Source: Clusia tigrina
Taxonomy: Eukaryota > Arthropoda > Insecta > Diptera > Clusiidae
Direction of reading: 5' to 3'
Assembly (NCBI GenBank): GCA_920105625.2
Contig: OV050030.1
Location: 110,652,814-110,716,813 of the forward strand
Length of the DNA stretch: 64,000 nt
Shown here in pieces: positions 44,749 to 57,290 of the stretch; position 1 is the first letter of the stretch, and each line of letters starts with the position of its first letter. Position numbers and translations under genes: made by a program. Under the pieces are notes generated by a model, which saw only the letters and a program-made list of their open reading frames with translations, was not told the origin of the DNA and made no database searches.

Positions 44749-45605
44749 GGTACGTGTAATAGTTTTTTTTGTTATCGTCGAGGTAATTAGCATTAGAGCG
44801 ATAATGTTTTTCGGTATATATTTGGAATTTAGTCTCTTGTATGTTACCTTTTTTGAGCGAGATTATATGAAAATTATTCTTGCCTATTAGGCGAGCAATA
44901 TTTTCAACCAGAACGTTTGAACTTGTTTACGTAAGTAGATTGGCGGCGGTTTAATGATTTTTTCAAATGAATTTATTTTACCTGAAATTATTTCATTTTC
45001 TTTGGTTGGCTCATCATTAAGTGCGGCAAACCTGTTGTGGTACATTGAGTTAGTAGGTTCATCAATTTCATTTCCTTTATATATTTTTGTTGATTTATTA
45101 TTTTTTGGGGGGCTTAGTTTCCGTTTAATTTGAAAATACCGATCCATGCCTGTTTGTATAGTTGCAGACTGAGCGGAAATTGTTGTATTTGTTATATTTG
45201 TTGTTTTTGAATGTTTATCAGACGATATTGAGCTTAGAAAGCGTGTGTTAGCTGTATTTGCATGAGAATGCATTTGTGTGTTTGGGTAGGTGCGAGAATG
45301 GCTGCTTTCTACTCTTAATTCTTTAGCTTCTTGCGCGGAATTATCATTGAGAGAGTTTTGTTCACTTACCGTCTGATTTGACATAGGTGTCGTTTGCTCT
45401 AGTTTGTTGTTCCGTGTTTTCTGCAGGGGCGCCTGCTGCTAACGTTTGCTGAGTTGGTATGCTTAAATGCGCATGCACTGTTAACTCATGAGAGGACAAC
45501 TCCGTTGGTTTCAGTGAAGTTTTTGGTATCTTACTTATTGGTGATGCAGAAGAACGCGCGGGGGTGAGACATAGATATCTTGCTAGAGGAGAGCGCAAAA
45601 TGCTC
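44749..45605 (-). pseudogene. Unit 3 block D: Jockey ORF1 N-terminal half
   Basis: Same broken form as unit 2, frameshift at PPPIYLRKQ. Confidence 0.8.
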
Positions 45606-46009
45606 AGGTATAATTTGTTTTTGTTTTTTGTTTTATTATTACCACTATTTGGACTTTTGCCTATTATTTATTTTGATTTTTGGTTTGCACTTTAATTTAA
45701 ACAAAGGCGCAATCTCAAACCATTGGTAGAGTCACTATCTTCGCGATTTGCGTGATCACTTTAGGTGTTTACAATTTGTATTATTTTTATTATTCAAATT
45801 TTTTAATTTCCCTTTTTTTATGAAACTATGTGGAACGTTTTAAAAACACATCCGCACAGTATGAAATGTAAATATAGAAATCGACTGAATAAGAGTTTTT
45901 TAATTGTTATTTTTGTAAAGATTGAACATTATGAAGAAATTAGGAGATTATTTAACTATTAAATATATTTTATTTATGTATTCCTCTATTATTGACATAG
46001 CAATCAAAA
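45606..46009. other. Jockey 5' UTR and AT-rich spacer
   Basis: Contains the spacer (about 45775-46000) shared with unit 1 only. No gene seen. Confidence 0.5.
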
Positions 46010-46233
46010 TTAAGAAAGCAAACACAGCGTTAATAATAAATTGTATTAAAAAAGAATAAACCACAAAAAGACACCAGGTTATGATATTTTGACTGGCAGA
46101 ACACTCGCAGAGATACCTACAATAGGATATATATACTTACGGAATATTATGAACTCAATGTTTCGAATACAATTATTTCTCAAAGTACAGAAAGTTGCTG
46201 ATATAAATGCACCGTCGAAACTGAAGAAAGATA
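46010..46233 (+). pseudogene. Unit 3 block E: Jockey RT 5' part
   Basis: As unit 1, ending at the hAT-edge deletion (aaagatact joined to tgaaaagg). Confidence 0.75.
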
Positions 46234-47755
46234 CTTGAAAAGGTTGAAAAAATTAATTTATAATGACAGCTTCAACTTAGTTTGATTCATCTTAAGTTGT
46301 TGAGCTTCAAAATTCTATTATTTTTTTATGTGTTGAAAGGCTACAAAGTCATATCTCATCGTAAGACTATAGACATTTTTCGCGGACCCATTTGGAACTT
46401 TTGAGGGAGATAAGCAAGTAATATAATTGAAATAGAGACACGAGCTTTGCGAGCAATCTCACTAGGCATATACAATGAAACCATAAAAAAGTTGTACAGT
46501 AAGCGCTTCCATTTTCAAAATAGGATATATACATAGGTGTCTAAGCTTTTAAGTAAACTAAAAACAAAAAAAATCAAACACATATACTTTCTATCAACAA
46601 TTAAGATTTATTTCAATTAATTCAGTTTAGCACTAATGTTTCTGCCGACTTCAAATTAGTCGAGCTAGTGTATAAAGCCTGTCGATATGAGCTGCATTTT
46701 GAAACCAGTCGTTTCTGTTGTAGATATTATTCGATCACGTGCACTCAATCATCGTAAATTTCGATCATTTCTCAAACAAATTGAATCCGAGTTCGTTGAC
46801 TTGTTGTATTATACAGCAGTTCGAATGCTTAGTTGCTATTGCAGTTCTTTACGATTAGAAATTAAATGAATTTATTTCTTGTGGCGAAAAATCGGCCCGA
46901 ACCACTTTTATTGGATGGGAAGTGGTTCCAGAAGTTACCTTTTTTAGCAGATATTGTGACGCTCGTGAACAACTTAAAGCTTCAAGGTAAAAACAACTTA
47001 ATTTGTGCTTTTTTCGCGCATATCAAAGCATTCAGGGCAAAACTAATCGAAAGTTAGATAAATGAATGTAATTTTACCCATTTCCCGTGCTGTGAAGAAT
47101 TGAATATAGAAACTGATGAGCAATTTCCGACCAGGCTTGCAGTAAAAGTCATTGTGGATTTAAAACAAGAATTTCAAAAACGATTTTCAGATTTTGACAT
47201 GCATTCAAATGAAATTCGGTTGTTTCAAAATCCATTTGATTGCAACTTTACCGGAGTTTCAAGTGAGTTTCAAATGGTACTTATTGATCTTCCAGCTAAC
47301 GATCAAATCAAGCATGAATGTATGGAACGTCGATTTTTTTAAATTTTAGGATGTGAAAGAGTTTCCAAGTTTAAATCAATTTACTTGTAAATTTATCTCT
47401 ATGTTTGGGGCTACCTATATGTGCGAACAAACTTTTTATAGAATGAAGTATCTGAAATCAAAGTCCAGGGCAAATTTTTCGGATGATCATTTCCAATCAT
47501 TGTTTATAATTGGTGTTTCAGATTTATATCCCAACTTTCAAGAAATTCTTTAGCACAAAACAGAGTATCATCCTTCTTATTAAAAGTTGCACGCAATAAT
47601 TTTCTGATTATGTATAACTGAAATTAACTGTAAAAAATAAAATTTAATGCAGCCTTAGTCATAATAAGATTTTTTCATTCACATATTCAAGTGGGCCGTC
47701 GCAAGTGGATTAATACCCAATCTTGCCCTTGCGGCTAAAAGTTTGGACACCCCTG
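46234..47755 (+). mobile_element. Unit 3 block F: hAT element, left end deleted
   Basis: Same left deletion as unit 1; no 594-bp insert. Transposase pieces at 46687-46869, 46866-47057, 47100-47342 and 47353-47553. The right end CACCCCTG is followed by gtatagac (47756-47763). It preserves the empty errantivirus site at about 47608-47612. Confidence 0.88.
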
Positions 47756-48840
47756 GTATAGACCAATAAGCCTACATCTCAAAATTTCTCAAATTGGTTA
47801 AAAAATATTGGATGATAGACTTATCCAGATCCATAACCAAAAACATGTAATACCAATTCATCTATTCTGCTTTAGAAAACAATTCTCAACGATTCAACTG
47901 AGACATCGTATAAGAAACAAAATTACAAAAGGCCTAGAATATAAACGTTACTGCGTTGCTGTATTTTTGGATGTCGCAAAAAATTCGACTAACGAATGGC
48001 ATAAAGGCTTGTTGCACAAACTGAACTGACTAATATTTGATCGTCAAAAGCTATCTTTGTGATCCCTACTTCTACATCAAATATAATGATAACAGCTCGT
48101 TTGTTTACCGTATAACAAGCGGTGTTCCTCAGTGGAGTGTTTTAGGAGTACTTCTATATATTATACTCACCGCAGGCATTTCAATTTCAAAAGAACCAAA
48201 TACAACGATTGAAACCTTTGCTGACGATACAATCCTTTTAACATTTGACAAGAACCAAAATTTGCAACAGCAAATTTGCAGTTGTACACAGATGCTGTTA
48301 AGTAATGGTTTGACTTGTGTTTAAAAATAAATGAAGATAAAACTGTTAAAGTTATATTTACAACTGAAACAAAATTCACCGCAATACCTAAGAAAACTAA
48401 CAATAAACATATAAAAATAGCTAAATTAGCACTTCGAACAAAAAACGAAACATTTACACGAAAGAGTCCGTTAACTACAATATAAGTTACACATCTAAAC
48501 TCACAATTAACAACAAGTTGCTGATATACAAGTGTGAAATTAGACCAATACGGTTATGCGGACTACAAATATGGGGAACGGCTAAGCGTTCACACTTAAA
48601 TTTAAAGACAGCAACAAAAAATCGTACGGATAATAAACAAGTCTGGTTAGTACACAACAAAAAAAGACTTACATCGCAAACTAAATATATATATATCCAC
48701 TAAACATTTTGTTGAACGACCTAATGAAATAGGAAAATCAACCTAGATTAATCAAATTAGTATAATCAAAATGTATATGTGTAGTAATATCTATAAAAAT
48801 GTTAATGTGAATTACACAGGAATACACAATTTGCAATTTT
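47756..48840 (+). pseudogene. Unit 4 block A: Jockey RT 3' part
   Basis: Best preserved A block: an open frame at 48037-48324 reads SYLCDPYFYIKYNDNSSFVY, ITSGVPQWSVLGVLLYIIL and ETFADDTILLTFDKNQNLQQ, i.e. RT motifs B to C including Ala-Asp-Asp. Stops lie before and after. Confidence 0.87.
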
Positions 48841-48856
48841 CGACTATACATTTTAT

Positions 48857-49214
48857 TCAATAATAAACAAAGAATTTAAAAATAAAGTGCGGTGTAACTT
48901 TTTCGTTTGTATTCTCGTGGGTCTGTTTCACGTAATAGTAATAATCGCTTATCATGGCCTCGTTCCAGAAACCTTGGTCCTTTCTCTCAATTCTCTGCAA
49001 ATCTTGATGCAACTGCTTGTCACTCGTATCACCTAAATTTTCCGGGAAGAAATCCAGGTGGAAATGCGGAAAATGAAATTTGGGCGACATACGAGCCCCG
49101 ATTCTCTTGTAATTCAGCAACAGTTCCGCGACAATTTCCCTCTAGTTGTCACTTTTCCGGCTGCCAAGGAAGTTATGGACAATGCTCCTGAAAGATGCTC
49201 ATGCTGCTTTTTCT
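48857..49214 (-). pseudogene. Unit 4 block B
   Basis: SPKFHFPHFHLDFF variant as in units 3 and 5. Confidence 0.6.
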
Positions 49215-50342
49215 GTGGGTGTTAAACGTCGCGTAAAGTTGTCGCTAACATTAAGCAGCTGACTACGAGGACTTGTGTCCATAGTGCTCCAGGTTTGTCT
49301 GGCAACACTACAGGTATGTTCATTTGCCCAGGCTCTTTTAGCTGCCTCAAGGTAGTAATGTTTTATGGCCCATTTGACACCTACAATGAAAGAGGGAGCA
49401 CCGTACATATTTTGGCCAATTCATCGGCCTCGCAGTTTCTCAAGATGTCGCTATGTCCAGGCACCCTGCATATATGAACTTGTGAGTTACCCGAGACGAC
49501 GTTTAGGGAGGAGCGGCAGTCAAGTACAAGCTTAGATGTAGTGAATACACCAGCTAAGGACTTCATTGCCGCCTGACTGTCCGTGAGTATGCGAATGTTC
49601 ACATCGAATACTTCGTTGTGAATAAGCCACTTGGACGCTTGAAATATAGCCATTACTTCCACCTGCAAGACGCTGCAATGGTCAGGGAGACGATAGAAGA
49701 GCTTAATTCCAAGTTTGCTGGAGAAAGAAGTTTGGAGTCATCCATATATATGTCAGTAGAACTATCAGTGACCACTAATTTATTGGACCATTCATCCCTA
49801 CTAGGAATGTGGGTGTTGAACCCGTGGTTTAGATTAGGTGTAGAGCATGTATAGTCAACGTCCGCCGATACGGGCGTATCCTGCATCAGAATATTGGCAT
49901 GGCCCAGGTTTACCTTAGTCCAGAAATAGCATTAAGTCTGGTAGCTGAGCATTTTGCTTGTTGCTAGTGGGCAACCAATGTAGGATTCCAAATAGAGCTT
50001 TTGTAGAGGTGGTATGCAGAGCCCCTGTTATCAGAATCGCTGCTGTTCTTTTGACCTTGTCAAGATGTATCAGGTTCACCGCCTTGTCAGTTGCGGCCAC
50101 CAGAAGACAGCGCCATAGAGAAAGTATGGCTCAACCACCGCCGCATAGAGCCAGGACATGACTCGAGGCTGGACTCCCCATCTTGCTCCTAGGGATCTCT
50201 TGCAACAGTACTAAATTTGCTTTCCAGTAGAGCTTAGAGTCCAGGACCAGACCTAGATACTTGCGGCTATTGCTTAGGCTAAGCGAAGTCCCATTGAGTT
50301 TGGGTAGGACCAAACTTGGTATATTATGCTTCCTGGTCAATT
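49215..50342 (-). pseudogene. Unit 4 block C: LOA-like ORF2 3' half
   Basis: As unit 3, with one change in RNase H (DSQAAMKSL). Confidence 0.85.
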
Positions 50343-51200
50343 GGTACGTGTAATAGTTTTTTTTGTTATCGTCGAGGTAATTAGCATTAGAGCGATAATG
50401 TTTTTCGGTATATATTTGGATTTTAGTCTCTTGTATGTTACCTTTTTTGAGCGAGATTATATGAAAATTATTCTTGCCTATTAGGCGAGCAATATTTTCA
50501 ACCAGAACGTTTGAACTTGTTTACGTAAGTAGATTGGCGGCGGTTTAATGATTTTTTCAAATGAATTTATTTTAGCTGAAATTATTTCATTTTCTTTGGT
50601 TGACTCATCATTAAGTGCGGCAAACCTGTTGTGGTACATTGAGTTAGTAGGTTCATCAATTTCATTTCCTTTATATATTTTTGTTGATTTATTATTTTTT
50701 GGGGGGCTTAGTTTCCGTTTAATTTGAAAATACCGATCCATGCCTGTTTGTATAGTTGCAGACTGAGCGGAAATTGTTGTATTTGTTATATTTGTTGTTT
50801 TTGAATGTTTATCAGACGATATTGAGCTTAGCAAGCGTGTGTTAGCTGTATTTGCATGAGAATGCATTTGTGTGTTTGGGTAGGTGCGAGAATGGCTGCT
50901 TTCTACTCTTAATTCTTTAGCTTCTTGCGCGGAATTATCATTGAGAGAGTTTTGTTCACTTACCGTCTGATTTGACATAGGTGTCGTTTGCTCTAGTTTG
51001 TTGTTCCGTGTTTTCTGCAGGGGCGCCTGCTGCTAACGTTTGCTGAGTTGGTATGCTTAAATGCGCATGCACTGTTAACTCATGAGAGGACAACTCCGTT
51101 GGTTTCAGTGAAGTTTTTGGTATCTTACTTATTGGTGATGCAGAAGAACGCGCGGGGGTGAGACATAGATATCTTGCTAGAGGAGAGCGCAAAATGCTCA
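50343..51200 (-). pseudogene. Unit 4 block D: Jockey ORF1 N-terminal half
   Basis: Same frameshifted form as units 2 and 3. Confidence 0.8.
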
Positions 51201-51618
51201 GGTATAATTTGTTTTTGTTTTTTGTTTTATTATTACCACTATTTGGACTTTTGCCTATTATTAATTTTGATTTTTGGTTTACACTTTAATTTAAACAAAG
51301 GTGCAATCTCAAACCATTGGTAGAATCACTATCTCGGCGATTTGCGTGATCACTTTAGGTGTTATTTAATTAAGAAAGCAAACACAGCGGAAATAATAAA
51401 TTGTATTTAAAAAAGAATAAACCACAAAAAGACACCAGGTTATGATATTTTGACAGGCAGAACACTCGCAGAGATACCCACAATAGGATATATGTACTTA
51501 CGGAATATTATGAACTCACTGTTTCGAATACAATTATTTCTCAAAGTACAGAAAGTTGCTGATATAATTGCACCGTCGAAACTGAAGAAAGATGCTACAA
51601 GTGCGTCATCGTATAGAC
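51201..51618 (+). pseudogene. Unit 4 5' UTR (spacer deleted) and block E: Jockey RT 5' part
   Basis: Same structure as unit 2: the AT-rich spacer is missing, and RT reads ILTGRTLAEIPTIGYMYLRN to SSYRP. Ends with gtatagac at 51611-51618. Confidence 0.83.
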
Positions 51619-53878
51619 CAGGGGTTTCCAAACTACAGCCCGCCAAAGTAATTTTATCCGGCCCTCGGAGGTTTTTCACAATTGATGAATTTTGATTTTC
51701 AAAATGGTATATTGAAAATATAAAAAAATGCTTGAAAAAGTTGAAAAAATTAATTTATAATGACAGCTTCAACTTAGTTTGATTCATCTTAAGTTGTTGA
51801 GCTTCAAAATTATATTATTTTTTTATGTGTTGAAAGGCTACAAAGTCATATCTCATCGTAAGACTATAGACATTTTCCGCGGGGCCATTTGAAAGTTTTG
51901 AGGGAGATAAGCGGGTAATATAATTGAAAAAGTGACACGAGTTTTGCGAGCAATCTCACTAGGCATATACAATGAAACCATAAAAAAGTTGTACAGTAAA
52001 CGCTTCCATTTTCAAAATAGGATATATACATAGGTATCTAAGCTTTTAAGTAAACTAAAAACAAAAAAAAAACCAATGAGTGTTCGAACTCACGGGCGAT
52101 GTGTTAACACCTTTTTGTTACACGGTACCTGTTCGATTTCTATGAACACATTAGTAAATGTTACATTGGATAATAAAATATTTCTCATGTATTTGTTGTT
52201 GCGCTTGCTGATTCGAATCAATTCCGGACTTGATTCATAAAATCGTTGTTCCGTGTTTTCTGCAGGGGCGCCTGCTGCTAACGTTTGCTGAGTTGGTATG
52301 CTTAATTTAAACAAAGGTGCAATCTCAAACCATTGGTAGAATCGCTATCTCGGCGATTTGCGTGATCACTTTAGGTGTTTACCTGTTCGATTTCAATGAA
52401 CACATTAGTAAATGTTACATTGGATAATAAAATATTTCTCATGTATTTGTTGTTGCGCTTGCTGATTCGAATCAATTCCGGACTTGATTCATAAAATATT
52501 GATTCGCAGAAAATCTTCGTTTTCGCAGTCGCAGAAAATCTTCGTTTTCGCAGTCGCAGAAAATCTTCGTTTTCGCAGTCGCAGAAAATCTTCGTTTTCG
52601 CAGTCGCAGAAAAAATGAATCTGTGTGTTGTTTGCATGTATTGACTTTGAAGATTTAGTCCCTACACGCCGCTATAGATGTTAACACATCAAAAAAATCA
52701 AATACATATACTTTCTATCAACAATTAAGATTTATTTCAATTAATTCAGTTTAGCACTAATGTTTCTGCCGACTTCAAATTAGTCGAGTTAGTTTATAAA
52801 GCCTGTCGATATGAGCTGCATTTTGAAACCAGATGTTTCTCTTGTACATTTTATTCGATCACGTGCACTCAATCATCGTAAATTTCGATCATTTCTCAAA
52901 CAAATTGAATCCGAGTTCGTTGACTTGTTGTATTATACAGCAGTTCGAATGCTTAGTTGCTATTGCAGTTCTTTACGATTAGAAATTAAATGAATTTATT
53001 TCTTGTGGCGAAAAATCGGCCCGAACCACTTTTATTGGATGGGAAGTGGTTCCAGAAGTTACCTTTTTTAGCAGATATTGTGACGCTCGTGAACAACTTA
53101 AAGCTTCAAGGTAAAAACAACTTAATTTGTGCTTTTTTCGCGCAAATCAAAGCATTCAGGGCAAAACTATTCGAAAGTTAGATAAATTAATGTAATTTTA
53201 CCCATTTCCCGTGCTGTGAAGAATTGAATATAGAAACTGATGAGCAATTTCCGACCAGGTTTCCAGTAAAAGTCATTGCGGATTTAAAACAAGAATTTCA
53301 AAAACGATTTTCAGATCTTGACATGCATTCAAATGAAATTCGGTTGTTTCAAAATCCATTTGATTGCAACTTTGTCGGCGTTTCAAGTGAGTTTCAAATG
53401 GTACTTATTGATCTTCAAGCTAACGATCAAATCAAGCATGAATGTATGGAACGTCGATTTTTTAAATTTTAGGATGTGAAAGAGTTTCCAAGTTTAAATC
53501 AATTTACTTGTAAATTTATCTCTATGTTTGGGGCTACCTATATGTGCTAACAAACTTTTTATAGGATGAAGTATCTGAAATCAAAGTCCAGGGCAAATTT
53601 GTCGGATGATCATTTCCAATCATTGTTTATAATTGATGTTTCAGATTTATATCCCAACTTTCAAGAAATTCTTTAGCACAAAACAGAGTATCATCCTTCT
53701 TACTAAAAGTTGCACGCAATAATTTTCTGATTATGTATAACTGAAATTAACTGTAAAAAATAAAATTTAATGCAGCCTTAGTCATAATAAGATTTTTTCA
53801 TTCACATATTCAAGTGGGCCGTCGCAAGTGGATTAATACCCAATCTGGCCCTTGCGGCTAAAAGTTTGGACACCCCTG
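51619..53878 (+). mobile_element. Unit 4 block F: hAT element with both ends
   Basis: 2260 bp, same ends and target duplicate (53879-53886) as unit 2. Carries the composite insert (52073-52690) with four 25-bp repeats instead of three. Transposase remnant at 52811-53676 with the same stops as unit 2. Confidence 0.9.
52506..52614. repeat. 25-bp tandem repeat, 4 copies
   Basis: Same unit as 40812-40895 with one extra copy, the clearest length difference between units 2 and 4. Confidence 0.9.
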
Positions 53879-54960
53879 GTATAGACCAATAAGCCTACTT
53901 CTCATAATTTCTCAAATTGGTGCAAAAATATTGGATGATAGACTTACCCAGATCCATAACCAAAAAAATGTAATACCAATTCATCTATTCTGCTTTAGAA
54001 AACAATTCTCAACGATTCAACTGAGACATCGTATAAGAAACAAAATTACAAAAGGCCTAGAATATAAACGTTACTGCGTTGCTGTATTTTTGGATGTCGC
54101 AAAAAATTCGACAAACGATGGCATAAAGGCTTGTTGCACAAACTAAAGACTTGACTAATATTTGATCGTCAAAAGGTATCTTTGTGATCCCTACTTCTAC
54201 GTCAAATATAATGATAACAGCTCGTTTGTTTACCGTATAACAGGCGGTGTTCCTTAGTGGAGTGTTTTAGGACCACTTCTATATATTATACTCACCGCCG
54301 GCATTCCACTTTCAAAAGAACCAAATACAACGATTGCTACCTTTGCTGACGATACAATCCTTTTAACATTTGACAAGAACCAAAATCTGCAACAGCAAAT
54401 TTGCAGTTGTACACAGATGCTGTTAAGTAATGGTTTGACAGGTGTTTAAAAATAAATGAAGATAAAACTGTTAAAGTTATATTTACAACTGAAACAAAAT
54501 TCACCGCCATACCTAAGAAAACTAACAATAAACATATAAAAATAGCTAAATTAGCACTTCGAACAAAAAATGAAACATTTACACGAAAGAGTCCGTTAAC
54601 TACAATATAAGTTACACATCTAAACTCACAATTAAAAACAAGTTGCTGATATACAAGTGTGAAATTAGACCAATACGGTTATGCGGACTACAAATATGGG
54701 GAACGCCTAAGCGTTCACACTTAAATTTAAAGACAGCAACAAAAAATCGTACGGATAATAAACAAGTCTGGTTGGTACACAACAAAAAAAGACTTACATC
54801 GCAAACTAAATATATATATATCCACTAAACATTTTGTTGAACGACCTAATGAAATAGGAAAATCAACCTAGATTAATCAAATTAGTATAATCAAAATGTA
54901 TATGTGTAGTAATATCTATAAAAATGTTAATGTGAATTACACAGGAATACACAATTTGCA
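53879..54960 (+). pseudogene. Unit 5 block A: Jockey RT 3' part
   Basis: Same variant group as units 3 and 4. FADDTILLTF at about 54343; RPIRLCGLQIWGTPKR at about 54665. Confidence 0.85.
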
Positions 54961-54981
54961 ATTTTCGACTATACATTTTAT

Positions 54982-55340
54982 TCAATAATAAACAAAGAAT
55001 TTAAAAATAAAGTGCGGTGTAACTTTTGCGTTTGTATTCTCGTGGGTCTGTTTCACGTAATAGTAATAATCGCTTATCATGGCCTCGTTCCAGAAACCTT
55101 GGTCCTTTCTCTCAATTCTCTGCAAATCTTGATGCAACTGCTTGTCACTCGTATCACCTAAATTTTCCGGGAAGAAATCCAGGTGGAAATGCGGAAAATG
55201 AAATTTGGGCGACATACGAGCCCCGATTCTCTTGTAATTCAGCAACAGTTCCGCGACAATTTCCCTCTAGTTGTCACTTTTCCGGCTGCCAAGGAAGTTA
55301 TGGACAATGCTCCTGAAAGATGCTCATGCTGCTTTTTCTG
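54982..55340 (-). pseudogene. Unit 5 block B
   Basis: SPKFHFPHFHLDFF variant, last copy in the direct array. Confidence 0.6.
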
Positions 55341-55879
55341 TGGGTGTTAAACGTCGCGTAAAGTTGTCGCTAACATTAAGCAGCTGACTACGAGGACTTG
55401 TGTCCATAGTGCTCCAGGTTTGTCTGGCAACACTACAGGTATGTTCATTTGCCCAGGCTCTTTTAGCTGCCTCAAGGTAGTAATGTTTTATGGCCCATTT
55501 GACACCTACAATGAAAGAGGGAGCACCGTACATATTTTGGCCAATTCATCGGCCTCGCAGTTTCTCAAGATGTCGCTATGTCCAGGCACCCTGCATATAT
55601 GAACTTGTGAGTTACCCGAGACGACGTTTAGGGAGGAGCGGCAGTCAAGTACAAGCTTAGATGTAGTGAATACACCAGCTAAGGACTTGATTGCCGCCTG
55701 ACTGTCCGTGAGTATGCGAATGTTCACATCGAATACTTCGTTGTGAATAAGCCACTTGGACGCTTGAAATATAGCCATTACTTCCACCTGCAAGACGCTG
55801 CAATGGTCAGGGAGACGATAGAAGAGCTTAATTCCAAGTTTGCTGGAGAAAGAAGTTTGGAGTCATCCATATATATGTC
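55341..55879 (-). pseudogene. Unit 5 block C, truncated
   Basis: LOA-like RNase H and C-terminus, cut at catatatatgtca where an mdg3-like pol fragment begins. This is the right end of the tandem array. Confidence 0.85.
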
Positions 55880-56037
55880 ATCTTCTAGATAGATCCGCAT
55901 ATTCACACATGAGCTACCTATTTTCTTTGGATTGTATGCTAAAAGTAATTGCTGTAGAGTTTGCTTAATGTCAAGTGCATGAATATGCTGTATCCCATCT
56001 AGCTCTTCAGTTGTCTCAGAATATTTAATGAAATTTA
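55880..56037 (-). pseudogene. pol: Pol fragment between protease and RT
   Basis: Reads NFIKYSETTEELDGIQHIHA and SCVNMRIYLED, typical of the stretch leading into gypsy RT. In frame with the protease fragment beyond 56968 if the mariner and one TA are ignored. Confidence 0.65.
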
Positions 56038-56967
56038 AAAGGTTTTTCAAAAGAAACGCTACAAAAGTAAATCGATAGTGACAGCAAACAACGCCATATT
56101 TTTTCCCGCTCTTTTGACATTTCTCTTCAGTAAGGTTTGCCATTTCATCATGCAAAGATATACGAGCCAACAACGAGTCGAAATTATTAAAATTTACTAC
56201 CGAAATTCGGAGTCAGTCGCCTCAACTTTAAGAGCGCTACGTCCAATTCATGATGAGGCTCACTTCTGGCTGAATGGCTTCGTCAATAAGCAAAATATGC
56301 GTTATTGGTTAGACAGCAATCCACACGTACTCCATGAGTCATCATTGCATCCCGAAAAAATTACGGTTTGGTGCGATTTATGGGCCGGCGGCGTCATTCG
56401 GCCGTACTTCTTCCGTGATGGTCAAGACTGGCACATTACTGTGAATGCGAATCGCTACCGTTCAATGATAACCGAATATTTTTGGCCCCAATTGGATAAT
56501 ATGGACTTGTAGGACATGTGGTTCCAACAGGACGGTGCCACAAGCCACACAGCGAATGCCACAATCAATTTACTGCAAACCAAGTTTGGTGAACGTGTTA
56601 TCTCACGAAATGGCCCATTCGATTGGCCGTTATATTATGCGATTTGACGCCGTTAGATTATTTCCTGTGGGGCTACGTCAAGTCTATGGTCTATGCCAAC
56701 AAGCCAGCGACGATTGAGGAACTTCGTACGAATATCGAACGTGAAATTGCAGCAGTATCGGCCGATTTGTGCTTGACAACCGTTGAAAATTGGGTTCAGC
56801 GTCTGGACTTCTGCAAGCGTGCCCGTGGTGGCCATGCAAAAGAAATCGAGTTCCATACATAATGGCATCGAACGTACTTTCACAGGAATAAAGAATTTCA
56901 TTGATATCTAAAACCGGTTTTGTTTTATTTAAAAAAACTTTTGTAGCGCTCTTATTGAAAAACCCGA
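56038..56967 (+). mobile_element. Tc1/mariner-superfamily element with 31-bp inverted ends
   Basis: 930 bp. The ends at 56038-56068 and 56937-56967 are inverted copies with few mismatches (ggtttttca and cgctacaaaagt are shared), and TA stands on both sides (56036-56037 and 56968-56969). Transposase, plus strand: MQRYTSQQRVEIIKIYYRN start (near 56149), ASTLRALRPIHDEAHFWLNG where a large internal piece has been deleted, ITVWCDLWAGGVIRPYFF, then after a TAG at 56510-56512 WFQQDGATSHTA, FGERVISRNGP, a frameshift, and CDLTPLDYFLWGYVKSMVYA. About 41 residues lie between the last two catalytic Asp regions, suggesting a DD41D type. Confidence 0.9.
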
Positions 56968-56969
56968 TA

Positions 56970-57290
56970 CTTGCGCTAGCATCAATTTGTCATCGCTAGT
57001 ATTTTCTTTATAGGTCGTAAGTCTCCCATTTTCGATCAGAATCGATGCATACTGTAAGATGTTTTTGCCTAATATTATATCTTCACTAATTTAACTGTCG
57101 GGTACAATATCATAATTTAGCTCGTACGATTCACCCTCTATTTCTATGCCAAGCTTAACGAAACCAAGTGTCGATTTGCTTGTGCCGCCAAAAGCTACTA
57201 CTCCCGTACCAGGACCATCGAAATGTCTAACGCCAAACTCATTCGTTACACTCTGTCTTATGATGCTAACATCGCTCTTAACTTGACACC
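56970..57290 (-). pseudogene. pol: mdg3-like protease remnant, active site lost
   Basis: Minus strand: IIRQSVTNEFGVRHFDGPGT, VVAFGGTSKSTLGFVKLGIE, and EDIILGKNILQYASILIENG. These are the flaps and C-terminal part of an aspartic protease. The place where Asp-Thr-Gly should stand (about 57265-57280) is missing together with a frame change. Confidence 0.65.
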
